From: Lolium rigidum
Lineage: Eukaryota > Streptophyta > Magnoliopsida > Poales > Poaceae
Assembly: GCF_022539505.1 (NCBI RefSeq)
Contig: NW_025900013.1
Coordinates: 1-64,000 of the forward strand
Reading direction: 5' to 3'
Length of the DNA: 64,000 nt
This document shows, piece after piece, positions 9,272-20,814 of this stretch (position 1 is its first letter; each line of letters starts with the position of its first letter). The translations under genes and the position numbers were made by a program. Below the pieces are notes generated by a model. It did not search any database. It saw only the letters and a program-made list of their open reading frames with translations, and was not told the DNA's origin.

Positions 9272-10583
9272 CAATGTAGGATTAGTAGTCCCTGAGCAAT
9301 CGGCTCTTCTTTTGTTCTTCCTTTCTTGAGCAATCGGCTCTTCACTATAAAAATCCTCTCTTATTAATGAAGAAGACATTTCTCAGCTGATTCTGTCCCT
9401 TTTCCAACTTCGCCGATTAAAGTGAGTCAACACATTAAGAGCCGATGGCAGAGCATCGGCCCTTGCCATAAAACGCGAGCAAGGCCAACTCTATCGTCTT
9501 TTCAAATGGTGACCTGCGACCTATCTGAAGGAGCAAAACTCAGATCCCCAAATCGCCGCTTGAACAGATCCAACCCACGGCCATATGAACCTCAGGTGTC
9601 AATCGTGCAGGTTTGCAACTGCAGCGGACCCAAGGGCAATATCACCTAATGCCCATGCTATGGTTTCCTTCCAGCAACTCTGGTGATCTCCTTCTGCAAC
9701 AACCCACCACTTCCGAAGAGGTTTATGATGCAGGGTCAGCCGATGACACTCCAATCGGCTTCCCAAAACAGAGTGCCTACCAAATCAGCTGCCCCCCGAG
9801 GCTCAGTCAAGGCGAGAACGGCGGTGAGGACATACAGTTCAGACAAATGGACCCTAACTTGAGCGAATCTGAGCAAACTTGCTACCATCAATTACCTTTT
9901 CTTCCGTTGAAAGCCGATATTGAAGGCGAAACATCAACGGCTTAACCGACAAAGGGTTGGAAGTCCCCGAAGAGAAGGTTCTGGCACCAAATCAGCTCAT
10001 TGTCACTGAGGAAGCTCTCACTGTTCACTCCCTCCAGGAAGCAGAAGGTCATCCGCGTCTTGAACACGCAGCGGGTAGATCCTGTATAATTGTACTAAAG
10101 TCGATGGCTGCGCATCGGCTTTCTATTCTAAAGTCGATGTCTGTGCATCGGCTGTGCTTAAAAAATTTGTATTTTTTACGGCCGATTTATGCATCGGCCC
10201 CCATACTTCAATACCCATCCTCATCAAAGAATATAACTTGAGCTGCTGGGCATTTGACAGCCACTTCAAACTTCGTATCCTCGTGTCTTATCCATCTAAG
10301 TGCCCCCCGAGCCGATTCTTTCAAGTAATTGAGGGTATCGGCTCTTCAGGCATTCCCTGTTAGATCAATGCTGAACCCAGGCAAAAACGCATGTCGAGGA
10401 TAATTTTGGCCGATTGCTAGAATCGGCCTCCTTCTTCATTGCAATGCTTAGTGAAGGCTTACCATGTCTTGGTTTTTTACTGTAGCTACGTGACATGCTT
10501 GAGATGAGATTTTTTGCTTTCCATTTTTTGGGGCCGATCGCAGGGATCGGCCTCGCCACGTATGTCCATTGTCTTGGACCTTG
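9272..10583 (-). other. Element 1 non-coding region rich in GCCGAT palindromes
   Basis: This 1.3-kb stretch between the protease gene and the antisense ORF holds no convincing gene. It contains repeated short palindromes GCCGAT-N(6-9)-ATCGGC (9441-9460, 9739-9759, 10181-10198, 10409-10427, 10533-10551 and weaker ones near 10100 and 10133) and two PPT-like C6 tracts (9790-9797, 10302-10308). A TATA-like ACTATAAAA near 9345 has no ORF to serve. Confidence 0.7.
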
Positions 10584-12001
10584 CTACTCTGTCAGGCCGG
10601 TAGATAAGACCAGCCTCACCCCATTTTTCGAAGCTTCGATGCGCTCACAGCCTTCCAAACTGATTCTAGAGAGCGGCTCTTGGTCATCTGCCTCCCAAAT
10701 ATTCATGGCAGCTAGTGATATCTCGACTGAGTCATCCGCCTGAACGACCTCCACTTCATCTCCATCCCACTGTATGATGCATTGGTGCATTGTGGATGGA
10801 ATGCAACAGTTAGCGTGAATCCAATCCCTTCCTAGCAGGACAGCGTAATTGCTTTTGCTGTCGACGATGAAGAACGCGGTAGGTATGGTTTTCCGGCCTA
10901 CAGTGAGATCTACATTCAGAACACCTTTTGCTTCTGATGCTTGGCCGTTGAAATCGCTTAATGTGACGTTGGTCTTGATCAGATCATCATTGGAGTGTCC
11001 CAAACGTCGTAGCATGGAATACGGCATTATGTTGACTGCCGCTCCGGTGTCAACCAACATCTTGCTGACAGGCTGCCCATTGATATAACCTCTCAGGTAT
11101 AGGGCCTTCAAATGCCTGTAGCTTCTATCTCGTGGCTTCTCAAAGATAATTGGCCGTGGACCGCAGTCGAATTGAGCCACCGATACTTCCTCGTCGTTTG
11201 GAGCGCGAAACTCTGACGGGAGTACGAACACCATGTTTGTATCAGCCGATGCCTCTGCGTCGGCTTTTGTCTGTTTAGGGCGCCACACTTTCTTCGGTGG
11301 GCGCGCCTCCGTCTCCAACTTTTTCTGAATTTTCACGGCCAGATCGGGCCGTGCTTTTCTCAACGTGTACAGGTACTGTGCCTCGGCTTCCTCCAGGTTT
11401 CGTAGCCGCTGCACCCTACGCTTCTGAGAATGGCTGAGTCCATCAGGGCACCACCTTGGCTGGTGATACCTATCTTCTTCACCATCTGACTCCTCAAAGT
11501 CTTCTTCTTGAGATGACTCAGCTCGTTTGTTCCGAGGTGGGAGAGGCCCTAGACGCTCGAACACCGAAACCTCGTTTGTTCTCTTCCTTTGCTGTCCGCA
11601 TTCTGGGCGCTCTCGATCGTTGGCAATCGGCTCATTCCCGAGTCCCAGCAATGTTTAAAGAAAGGACAGTCCCAATGCCTATCCATGTCATCTTGCTCCC
11701 TTGACCTCCCTCTAGCGTGACGCTCGTACCCGTCGTTGTTTCTATCACGTCGACGATACCTCCTGTCCTCTACATCAGACCGACGATGTCTCTCATCATC
11801 TACGTCGTAGCACCGACGTCGGTCGTACTGCTGCTCATATTTATTAAGGAGATGCGCGGAGAGTGGACGTTGATACCGCACGCTTCTCACTTCCTCCTCG
11901 GTTAGGTACCGTCTATCATCATCATGGGGCCGGTCGCGTGGATCGGCCTCCTCTTTATCCTTGCCACGGGAGTGGCTGCTCTCTCGCTTTATCTTTGCCA
12001 T
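10584..12001 (-). CDS. Element 1 aspartic protease region
   Basis: This encodes a retropepsin-type aspartic protease preceded by a linker rich in Arg, Asp and Tyr. The active-site motif is LVDTGAAVNIMP, with a later ILLGRDW-type motif (AVLLGRDWIHANCC) typical of Gypsy proteases. Two open segments, 11549-12001 and 10584-11651, overlap in different frames, so one frameshift lies near 11550-11650. The linker segment starts MAKIKRESSHSRGKDKEE. In the element, protease follows gag and no RT domain follows it; the next sequence is the palindrome-rich non-coding region. The protease part itself is long and undamaged from about 11650 to 10584. Confidence 0.8.
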
Positions 12002-12122
12002 GGCGGCTCACAAGCCCTGCCATGTTGACACTAAAATAGAACTCTGGCTCGCACCTTATGGAGTGGCTAAGATCCACCATGTTGACGCCAGGAAACGGAC
12101 GTGTGTCAACCTTCATGGCAAA

Positions 12123-13829
12123 TTATCCGAAAGTTAATCGGCCTGATTCTATCGCTATTTGAATCTGTGCGCGCAATACTTTGCAGTCGTTGGTGGCGTG
12201 AGTGAACGTGTGATTCCATTTGCAGTATGGCCTACCGTTCATCTCTTGTGACGTAGGGATTTTGTGGCCCTCGGGTAACTTCAACTGTTTCTCCTTTAGC
12301 AGCAAATCAAAAATCTTCTCAGCTTTGCTCAAATCAAAGTCAAACCCTCTTGGAGGCCCTGGTTGATTCACCCATTTGCAGGACATAGGCACTGCCGTCC
12401 GAGCCCATTCAGCCACCGCGACTTCCTGATCTTCCGAAGGATCTTCATCCTCATCAGCATCTATCAGGCCTATCGTGCGCTTGTACTTGTCTTGGTACAG
12501 TTCTGGGTGGCGCTGTTCATACAAAGTTAGTCTCTGGACCATGTGCGCCAACGAATTGTACTCCACTTGGAACGTCAGATCCTTGAGTGGCGCTGCGAGG
12601 CCTGCCACGGCCAGCTCGACTGCTTCTTTCTCAGACAAATGAACCGAATAACATCGGTTCTTGACAGTTCTGAAACGCTGAATGTATTCAGACACTGTCT
12701 CTCCTCGCCTTTGCCGAACCTGGGTCAGATCGGCAATGCCAGCTTCAGTGGCTTCTGAATGATATTGTGTGTGAAACTGCTCTTCCAGCTACTTCCATGA
12801 TCGAACTGAATCTGGCTGCAACGAGGTGTACCACCCAAAAGTTGGACCGGTGAGAGATTGCGCAAAAAACCTCACCCGTAGCTGATCCGATGCTGAAACC
12901 ATGCCTAACTGGGCCAAGTATCGGCTCACGTGATCGATGGAGCTAGATCCTTCTGATCCACTGAATTTTGTGAAGTCAGGGAGCCGATACTTAGGTGGCA
13001 GCGGGATCAGGTCAAACTCGTTGGGGTACGGCTTGGAATAGCCGATTATTTTCTTCTTCGGCAGGATACCGAACTGGTCTCTCAAGACTGCACTGATCTG
13101 ATCCACGGTGGAAGCGGTAGCAGCTTGAGCTTTCATGACTTGGTGCGATGGCGTATTTAGCTAGCCACGCTCGCTTCTCGGCGTCACGCTCCCAAATTCC
13201 CTCGCTGCTCCAGCCCATCCCTCCTGCCGTAACAATCGCTCCTGCTCCGGCAATCCCTCCTGTTGGAGTCTGGATCGCTTGCGTCCAGTTGTTGCAGTCC
13301 GGCACGTATGTGCACACGTATCCATGTGGGATCTCCTTGGGCGGCTCATATAAGAATTGATAGTCGCCAGGATCACCTCCAACCTTGTAGACAACGTATG
13401 CTGGTGCACCTTGTTGCTGTGGAGCTGCCATCGCGTACGGCAATGGTGGCCTGGTGTGGAGTTGCATCTCTCCCTGGTGAGTTCCTAGAACAGGCCCTGA
13501 GGGGGAGTACTGATGCTTCATGACTTCTTGGACCACATGAAGCGCAATGCGCTCCAAAGTATTCACCAGGATCTCAGAATGCCGATGTAGCGAATGAGCC
13601 ACAACGTAGTTGATTTCCTGACGCAGGGCTCTGGTACGTTCCTCCGAAGGGAGAGACAGATCCAAACCCTCGAGTACGCCTTGGGAGTGAATCCGTTAAA
13701 CCTGATGCCGTGCGAACGGGTCTTCTCAAAGGAGCCGATGAGTTCGGCTTCAAACATGGCCTTCAGCTCATCGTATTTCTTCTTATGTTCTGCAGGCAGA
13801 TCCTCGTACTTGATCGGTTCGTCCGCCAT
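12123..13829 (-). pseudogene. Element 1 gag, frameshifted
   Basis: The gag start is probably the ATG at 13829 (MADEPIKYEDLP). Reading shifts frame near 13660 and near 13140 and meets a stop near 12789. The middle has a retrotransposon gag core: LPPKYRLPDFTKFSG, then FFAQSLTGPTFGWY and YIQRFRTVKNRCY. The C-terminus has a zinc-knuckle-like YCKWNHTFTHATNDCKV. The last segment, 12123-12695, is open and ends in a stop before the protease linker. Three or more lesions mean this copy cannot make full gag. Confidence 0.8.
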
Positions 13830-13869
13830 CTCGGATGCGGGTGTTGACGTGGATGTTGTAGAAGATTGT

Positions 13870-13886
13870 CCCACCGGGCGTGCCAG
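13870..13886 (-). promoter_or_regulatory. Primer-binding site of element 1
   Basis: The minus strand reads TGGCACGCCCGGTGGGA five bases inside the 5' LTR. It begins TGG, the complement of a tRNA CCA end. The identical sequence is at 23474-23490 in element 2. I have not identified the tRNA. Confidence 0.75.
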
Positions 13887-13891
13887 AATGT

Positions 13892-15054
13892 GTTACCCGC
13901 CAAAACTCACCGGCGAGCAGTGGTTAAGCAACACGAAGAGCCGGGAGGCTCCCAAGGCCGCTTAGTGGACCCTGGCACCTCGCGTCGTCCCGCAAGTTTC
14001 CTGCACACGTCCTGGCGGTTGCAAGGGCGTGCCACCTGACCTAGACCCGATCAGGAAGGTGTTAGATTGCTTCGATTATGTTCCTGCATGGTAGACACGT
14101 AAACATTAAATACGAGCCCTATCGGCTCTCAGAGTTGCCTCGTGGATCGGCTCAAAGAGCCGATCGCCCCATGGTTCACGTTGGATTTGCAATGACATGG
14201 GGATCCCGCTTGATCAAAACAAAGCTAAACCAATCTACGACAGTTTAGGGTTTTCACCGCATAACCGGAACGTCCTACGCGTAGTTGGGCCTAGCAGATA
14301 CGAAAGATGATGAAAACTATCCCTAGAAGAGGCCTAAAAACCAACATTACATCAATTACCGGAACATCCCTTATAGGAACGGTAAACAACACCTAACGCA
14401 CTACCGGATCATCCAACCCCAGCATAAGGCCTAATCATGCAGATATTAAACTAATCCTTGAAGAACAAGGAGCAACTATAACAGATCGGATCTACTAAGC
14501 ATCGAACAAGCAAGATGCTGCCCTTACACCCAGATAGGTGTAAGGGGCAGCTAGGTGTCGAGGGACGGCATTGCTAAGAAAATATGCATAAGAAAAGCAT
14601 CAATGCAAGCCCCAAAACACCTAAGATAGGTAGTGCTACTCGCCATCAACAACGCTTCAAGCACGAGTAACACAAGGTAGATGAATAAACGTATCTCGCC
14701 TAGATCGCAAGATGCGATCTAGGCAGCATGATGCTTACCCGGAAGAAACCCTCGAAACAAGGGGTGGCGATGCGCCTGGTTTGTGTTTGTTGTGAACGTG
14801 ATTGTTGTTTATTTCATAAACCCTAGATACATATTTATTGTCCAAGGGACTTTCTAATACAGGCGTGCACCTAACCGTGCACGGGCCAAACTCTAACTTT
14901 TAATTCTAAACACGATCTAATAAAATACAGATACACGGGCAATTTAGCCCAAACTCTCGTGCAAGGCCGCTTCAGAGATCCTCCACGCGTATATCTTTCA
15001 AGCCCATCTCACTTACGGCCTATCTCCTGATTTGGCCAAAATCTGGTGATAACA
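13892..15054 (-). repeat. Element 1 LTR (5' LTR in element orientation)
   Basis: Partner of 7252-8415, with about 25 differences seen by eye, including several 1-bp indels. It ends TAACA at 15054 on the plus strand, followed by the target duplication GACTT. Its copy of the 14-bp hairpin (near 14698-14729) has one mismatch at the outer end. Confidence 0.9.
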
Positions 15055-17033
15055 GACTTACAGCTTTGCTCATTTTCCTCGATAATCATTTCCCAAGGTA
15101 ACTTCTCCATAGGCGGCAGTGGTTTCTCCATTCTAGATCTCTTCCTAGGCGGATTACCGTTCCGCTTAAAGACGCTGTCTTACACGGAGCATCTCGAGAT
15201 GGTGGACTCACGCTGGGGTCTCTCTCAGGTAGGTGTGGACTTTGCTGCTCCTGTGGACTGCTACCAGGAGGAGTCTATGGCCTTTGCTGGTCATGTGGAC
15301 CGCTACTAAGAGGAGTCGTTGGACTTTCCTGCTCATGTGGACAGCTACGAGGATTCGGTGGCCTTTACAAAAGGACGATGTATTTCTTCGGCCATAGGGT
15401 GAAACCGTGCTTCACATCGGCCATTGTCCTCTCATCGTCACCTCTAGGAAAATCAAGCTCCACTGTTTCAAAAACAGGAACAACTTCATCCACCCCGACA
15501 CGAACACAGCCAGGTGGAATGGGCATATGATGGTGCGTTGCTCCATCTTCATTTGGGTAAACATAGCCGACTGCCACCTTAACAGACGCGGTCCTGAATA
15601 ACATATGTAGCTCACAATCTGTCTTCTCCGTGACATAATCCACGGGGTAGCTTCCTCCACATCCATCAAGATGCGTGGAAGCCACACTGCTTCTTCACTG
15701 AGATGGGGCGGCATCGGCTTGAGGATCCCGTAGAAACATCGGCTGATTAGGTGCCATCTGATTTTTCTCAAGCGCCTCCACCCTATTTAACAATTCCGTT
15801 AACCTGTCCGACTCCTTCTTCTTCTTTCGCGAACGGCTTCTATAAGTGTCAGCGCACTCCAGCTACGCTTCCTTTAGGGTCTGACCTGGGCAAGCTCGAA
15901 CCCGTCCATCGTTTTCAGGATTCCCCAAAGCGAGTGTCAACTCGTCATTCTCTCTATCGGGAATGTACTCTCCCTTTATGACCTTTTCAATTGCATCTAC
16001 AAGCTGCTTCGTGATTGCTTCAATTTTGTCCTTCCATTTCCCATGCGCAATGATCTGCCCTGTCTTTGGGTCCAACCCTGCCCCATGCGCGAACAACCAG
16101 AACTTGGATGGGTCGGGCCAGTCCCATGTCTGTGGAGTGATTCCGTTTTCCATTAGTTCATTTTCAAACGCTGGCCACTTTGGAATGGCAGTCTTGTAGC
16201 CACCTGACCACAAATGATGGAAAAGTTTCTTCTTTGAAGCATTTTTCTTATTTGTGACAGATCAGGACTTAGCAGTTGTCGATTGCTTATACCTCTTAAA
16301 TGCGGGCCAGTGATCTTTTATCTTCACTAGATTATTATCGAATACTGGATCTTCATGCTTATATTTGTCCCATAAATTTTTCTTCCATGTCTGGAATTGT
16401 GTGGCCATCTTCTTGAGAGTCCATTCCTTGACTTTCTTCTTATGGCCTTCCATCATTTCTTCCGGTAGGCTGAAGCGTGTCAGTAGAGTGTCCTAAAGAA
16501 AAAGTTTCATCGCTTCATTGACAAAACTAGCTTCAGTCCCCGCGTTCTTTGGATTATGCCACTCTTGAATGCTGATCGGTACATGGTCCCTAACAAGAAC
16601 TCCATCTTGACTTGTAAATTTGTGGCAGTGATCTTTGGGATGCACCGGTTCACCATTATCCTTAAATGCGGTGAGGGCTAACCTAGCCTCGCCCTTTAGC
16701 AGCTGCGTCGGGCCTCGTTTTGTTTTAACAGACTTGCTCGATGATCCAGAAGGCTAAAAGAAATATGATTCGTTAATAAGTGCAATACAAATAAATGAAT
16801 GCATCTACTGATGAACATAGACTTGATACATAAATATACACCTCGCCGGAGTTTGTTATGGACACTTCGTTGTCTCTTCTAATCTCTTCAGACTCAAATC
16901 CCTCACCAGCATCGTTCAGAAAATCTGCGAACTCATAGTCATCTCCATCGGGTTCTGGCCCACGGGCACACTCATATATCATTTTCGGCACCGCTTCTTC
17001 TTGATCCTCATCTCGGACGAAGGTGCCGTCTGC
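15055..17033 (-). pseudogene. CACTA accessory ORF, N-terminal and central part
   Basis: In transcript order: an acidic exon at about 16842-17033 (ARGPEPDGDDYEFADFLNDAGEG), an intron of about 90 bp, then a long reading with the blocks KKMATQFQTWKKNLWDKYKHED (16262-16456), LWSGGYKTAIPKWPAFENEL and WLFAHGAGLDPKTGQII (15863-16213), and a DUF8039-like block CELHMLFRTASVKVAVGYVYP...GVDEVVP (15365-15685). Stops occur near 16491, 16260 and 15863, and several in the following repeat region, so it is decayed. It continues across element 1 into 5630-7251. By family, this protein is an accessory CACTA product rather than the transposase. Confidence 0.75.
15237..15362. repeat. 42-bp tandem repeat, three units
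   Basis: Units begin GGACTTTGCTGCTC at 15237, GGCCTTTGCTGGTC at 15279 and GGACTTTCCTGCTC at 15321. The period is a multiple of three and lies within the CACTA accessory reading, coding degenerate repeats of a short Ser/Ala/Val motif. Stop codons in the units show decay. Confidence 0.8.
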
Positions 17034-17154
17034 GATAATTCAATGTCACTACAAAATTAAGAAAGCAATTATTTCATTCATCATGTCATGATCATATAAC
17101 AGATTGCTAGATGGATAACAATTCAAATGAGGAAAGCAGAAACCCTAACACTAA

Positions 17155-20100
17155 CACTCGGCGCTCCTAAGCGCGCTCGTCGAGTTCCTCCGTGAGCACT
17201 GGGAAATCTTCGCATGGTGTCCAGCTGACATGTCAGGAGTACCAAGGGAACTCGCCGAGCACCCTCTCAACTTGGATCCAATGGCCAGACCAATCAAACA
17301 ACCTTTGTGGCTTTTTTCGGAACCAAACGGCAAAGCTATGCTGTCAGAAATTAATCGACTCAGAGAAGCAGGATTTATCAAAGAGTTACACACAGAAGCC
17401 ACATGGGTAGCTAACCCAATGTTGGTCTCGAAGAAAAACATATAGGTTCTTCGCATGTGCGTCGACTTCACGTGTCTCAATAAACACTGTCCAAAGGATC
17501 ACTTTCCCCTCCCAAGGATCGATCAAATTATCGACTCCACGGCAGGTTGTGAACGTCTTTCCTTCTTGGACGCATATTTTGGTTATAACCAGATCCGATT
17601 AAAAGAAGAAGATGAAGTCAAAACAGCTTTCATAACACCTTATGGCGTGTTCTGCTATAGAACGATGCCTTTTGGGTTGAAAAACATGGGAGCCACCTAT
17701 CAGAGGATGATGCAAAAGTGTCTCGCTATGCAGATTGGCAAGAATGTTCAAGTATACATCGACGATGTTGTCGTAACAACAAAGCAAGGATCAACCTTAA
17801 TCGAAGATCTCAAGGAAACTTTCGACAACCTCGACAAGTTCTGCTTCAAGCTGAACCCGACGAAATCTTCTTTTGACGTTCCTGCAGGCGAGCTTCTCGG
17901 GTTCCTGGTGTCAGCAAGAGAAATTGAGGCTAACCCAGAGAAAATTCAAGCCATCGTCACAGTGCGGAAGCCAACCAAGCTAAAGGAAATACAAAAGTTA
18001 ACTGGGCGAGTCGTGGCCTTAAGCAGATTCGTCACCAGGCTGGGAGAAAAGGCGTTGCCATTTTGCGCATTAATCAAGCAAGGAAAAAAATTCGAGTGGA
18101 ACGAAGAAGCAGACAGAGCCTTCGAGGACCTTAAGCGCACAATCTCGACACCACAATTACTGGTGGCGCCTAAAGAAAAGGAACCTCTCCGGTTGTATAT
18201 TGCAGCCACGCCTCAGGTGGTTAGCACGGTACTTGTGGTCGAAAGAGAAGAAGAATGAAAACTTCATGGAGTACAGAGGCCGGTATACTTCATCAGTGAA
18301 GTTTTATCGCCTTCAAAACAGCGGTACTCTCAGTATCAGAAGTTAGCATATGGAGTGTTTACAACCGCAAGAAACTTGCGACACTATTTTTCGGAGCATC
18401 CGATAATAGTGGTCAACGAGGCGCCTTTATCAAATATATTGAACAACCTAGAGGCTACGGGTCATATCTCCCTTTGGGGAATAGAACTTTCCCCTCGGGA
18501 CATCACGTATGAGAAAAGAAAAGCAATAAAATCGCAGATTCTACGAGACTTTGTCGCAGAGTGGATGGAGCTGCAAAATACGGGACCCCCAGATTTGTCG
18601 AGAACCTGGACCGTGAACTTCGACGGGTCCAAGAGGCTAGAAGGAGCTGGAGCGGGCATGATATTAGTATCACCTCAAGGAGACAAGATGAAGTATGTGC
18701 TGCGAATGACGTTCCCCAACGCATCCAATAATGAGGCGGAGTATTAAGAACTTATTCATGGGATGAAGATGGCGAAGGCCTGTGGAGCAACCCGATTAAA
18801 AAAATTCGGTGATTCACAGCTGGTGGCTCAACAGGTGATGAAACAGTGCGACGCAGTCGATGACAGTATGATAGCATACAAAGAGGTATACAATGAACTC
18901 GAGAAACTCTTTGATGGCTGTGAAGTAAATCATATCAGCAGACTCAGCAATGATGAAGCCAATGTTCTGGCAAACATCGTGTCGCAATGTTTAGCAATAC
19001 CACCAGGCGTATTTTGGGAAGAAATAACTGAAAGATCAACCAAGGCGAAGAAACATCAAAAGAAGAAGGAGAAGGTTGAGAAAGATTCGGGGGCTCCAGC
19101 AGGATCAGAAGTAAATACATCGGGAGATGAGGAGCAATCACATGAGGTAATGGTAGTGCAAATTCCTTGGATGCAGGTTTACGTAGCATATATCCTAAGG
19201 AAAGAACTACCTGAAGACCCGGTAGAAGCCAGGCGAGTTATTCGACGATCCAAAGCTTTTACTGTGGTAAAAGGAGAGCTGTATAAGCGAAGTATATCGG
19301 GAGTATTGCAAAGATGTGTTACACCCGAAGAAGGAAGAGTTATTCTGAAGGATGTACACGAGGGAGTATGCGGACATCACGCAAGCAGTCGAGTAATAGC
19401 AGCCAAGGTTTTCAGAGTAGGATTTTACTGGCTAACAACAATAGAAGATGCGAAGGACATAGTGCGTACTTGCGATGCGTGCCAAAGATTTACGGCAAAA
19501 CCTCATTCTCCGACAGCAGAGCTGATGCCAATACCCTTGTCATGGCCTTTCGCTCAATGGGGTCTCGATATGGTAGGAAAACTACATAAGGCGTGGCCAG
19601 GAGGATATGAATATATGCTCGTGGATGTCGACAAGTTTACCAAGTGGATTGAGGCAAAACCAAAAAATTCGTCAGATGCAGCATCGGCGGTAAGCTTCGT
19701 CAAAGGTATCGTTTTTCGATTTGGCGTCCCTCATAGCATTGTCATGGACAATGGCAACAATTTCACCTCCAAGGAATTCAAAGCATATTGCGCAGAGGTA
19801 GGCATCAAACTACACTTTGCGTCGGTTGCGCATCCACAAACCAATGGTCAAGTCGAAAAAGCAAACGGTATCATTTGAAGTGGCATCAAGAAACGATTGA
19901 TAACACCTCTGGAGAAAGCTCGACACACTTGGCCAGAATAATTGCCTAGCGTCTTATGGAGTATACGGACAACACCCAATACAGCAACACAGGAAACCCC
20001 GTTCTTCTTGGTACATGGAGCCGAGGCAGTGCTCCCGATAGAAATAGAACACAATTCTCCGAGAGTGGCGGAATATGATGAAGAAACTTTGAGGAAGCAC

Positions 20101-20413
20101 TAGAAGACGATGTCGATGCACTCGATGAGGCTAGAGATGAGGTGCTGTCAAGAGTCACTAAGTACCAGTAAGACCTGAAAATTACCACAGTCGATGTTTG
20201 CGTCCAAGGTCTTTTCAAGTTGGCGACCTAGTTCTTCGGCTTACCCAAGACAGCCATGAAAAGTTCGAGTCGCTATGGGTAGGACCATACATCGTCACAG
20301 AGGTGATCCCAGGAGGAGCGTACAGAATAAAGAACAAGAATACAGGGGTCGCAGAGCCAAATCCATGGAACGCGGCGCAGCTTCGGCGTTTCTACGCGTA
20401 CAAGTCAAAATAG
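17155..20413 (+). pseudogene. Element 3 pol: RT, RNase H, second RNase H, integrase
   Basis: One main frame runs through nonsense codons at 17443, 18256, 18745 and 19876. RT includes MCVDFTCLNKHCPKDHFPLP, FLDAYFGYNQI and VYIDDVVV (the YxDD site). An RNase H-type region follows. At 18598-18990 is an extra RNase H (VNFDGSKRLEGAGAG, SNNEAEY, FGDSQLVAQQ, NDEANVLAN), as in Tat elements. Integrase has HHASSRV...CDACQRF zinc-binding residues, then D (GLDMVG), D (MDNGNNF) and E (GQVEKANG). The C-terminus has a GPY/F motif (WVGPYIVTEV) at 20198-20413 after further stops and a frame change near 20110. The fragment starts inside the pre-RT region (EIFAWCPADM). Confidence 0.85.
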
Positions 20414-20814
20414 AAATATGCATGTAAACATATACTGTACTGAAAAAGCTCGCGAGTTTTCAGACGCACTCTTTTCCTTTCAGGGCACCGAGTGGGGCTG
20501 AAAGGTTTTTAATGAGGCGGGCTGGCGATGCTACAATATAGTAAAGATATTGGTGATATACATCTTTTTCTTCGACAGGCTTGGAGGTTTACAACTCACA
20601 AAACAGACAAAATAAACTCAATCATTACAATATATGAAACACAAATTATTTGCCTTGGTTACAACACCTCGTGAGTAATAAATGTACATACGCCTATCAA
20701 AATACCCGGGGGCTAGAGAAGGAAGAACAAATATACATAGTTCTCGCAATATACATACTTCTCGCAATATATAAGATATTCCTTTGTTACAGGAAAATTC
20801 GGCAGAAGGAAAAA

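Larger units (their letters stand above)
7252..15054 (-). mobile_element. Element 1: non-autonomous Gypsy-type LTR retrotransposon
   Basis: The element has LTRs of 1164 bp (7252-8415) and 1163 bp (13892-15054), termini TG...CA, and a perfect 5-bp target duplication GACTT at 7247-7251 and 15055-15059. Orientation is minus, shown by a PBS next to the right LTR and a PPT next to the left LTR. It encodes gag and an aspartic protease but no reverse transcriptase or integrase, so it needed enzymes in trans. It also has a plus-strand (antisense) acidic ORF. Its LTRs differ by roughly 2% by eye, so the insertion is fairly young. It sits inside the CACTA element. Confidence 0.95.
5063..17146 (-). mobile_element. 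CACTA transposon, 3' portion, interrupted by a Gypsy element
   Basis: The left terminus is CACTAGTAGAAAAA, typical of CACTA (En/Spm) ends, followed by subterminal ACCGGTAC repeats. The element's minus-strand ORF has the protein features seen in grass CACTA elements: an acidic N-terminal exon, a Lys/Trp-rich region, a DUF8039-like region and a C48 peptidase-like C-terminus. It is split by element 1, and the protein context resumes on either side (7251 and 15055). The tnp2-type transposase is not present. The right side ends where a truncated Gypsy pol begins at about 17147, so the other CACTA terminus is not seen. Confidence 0.85.

Noticed and set aside
15237..15362. Regular 42-bp repeats as a CRISPR-like array
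   Set aside because: Units are contiguous without spacers and lie in a transposon coding region of a plant genome.
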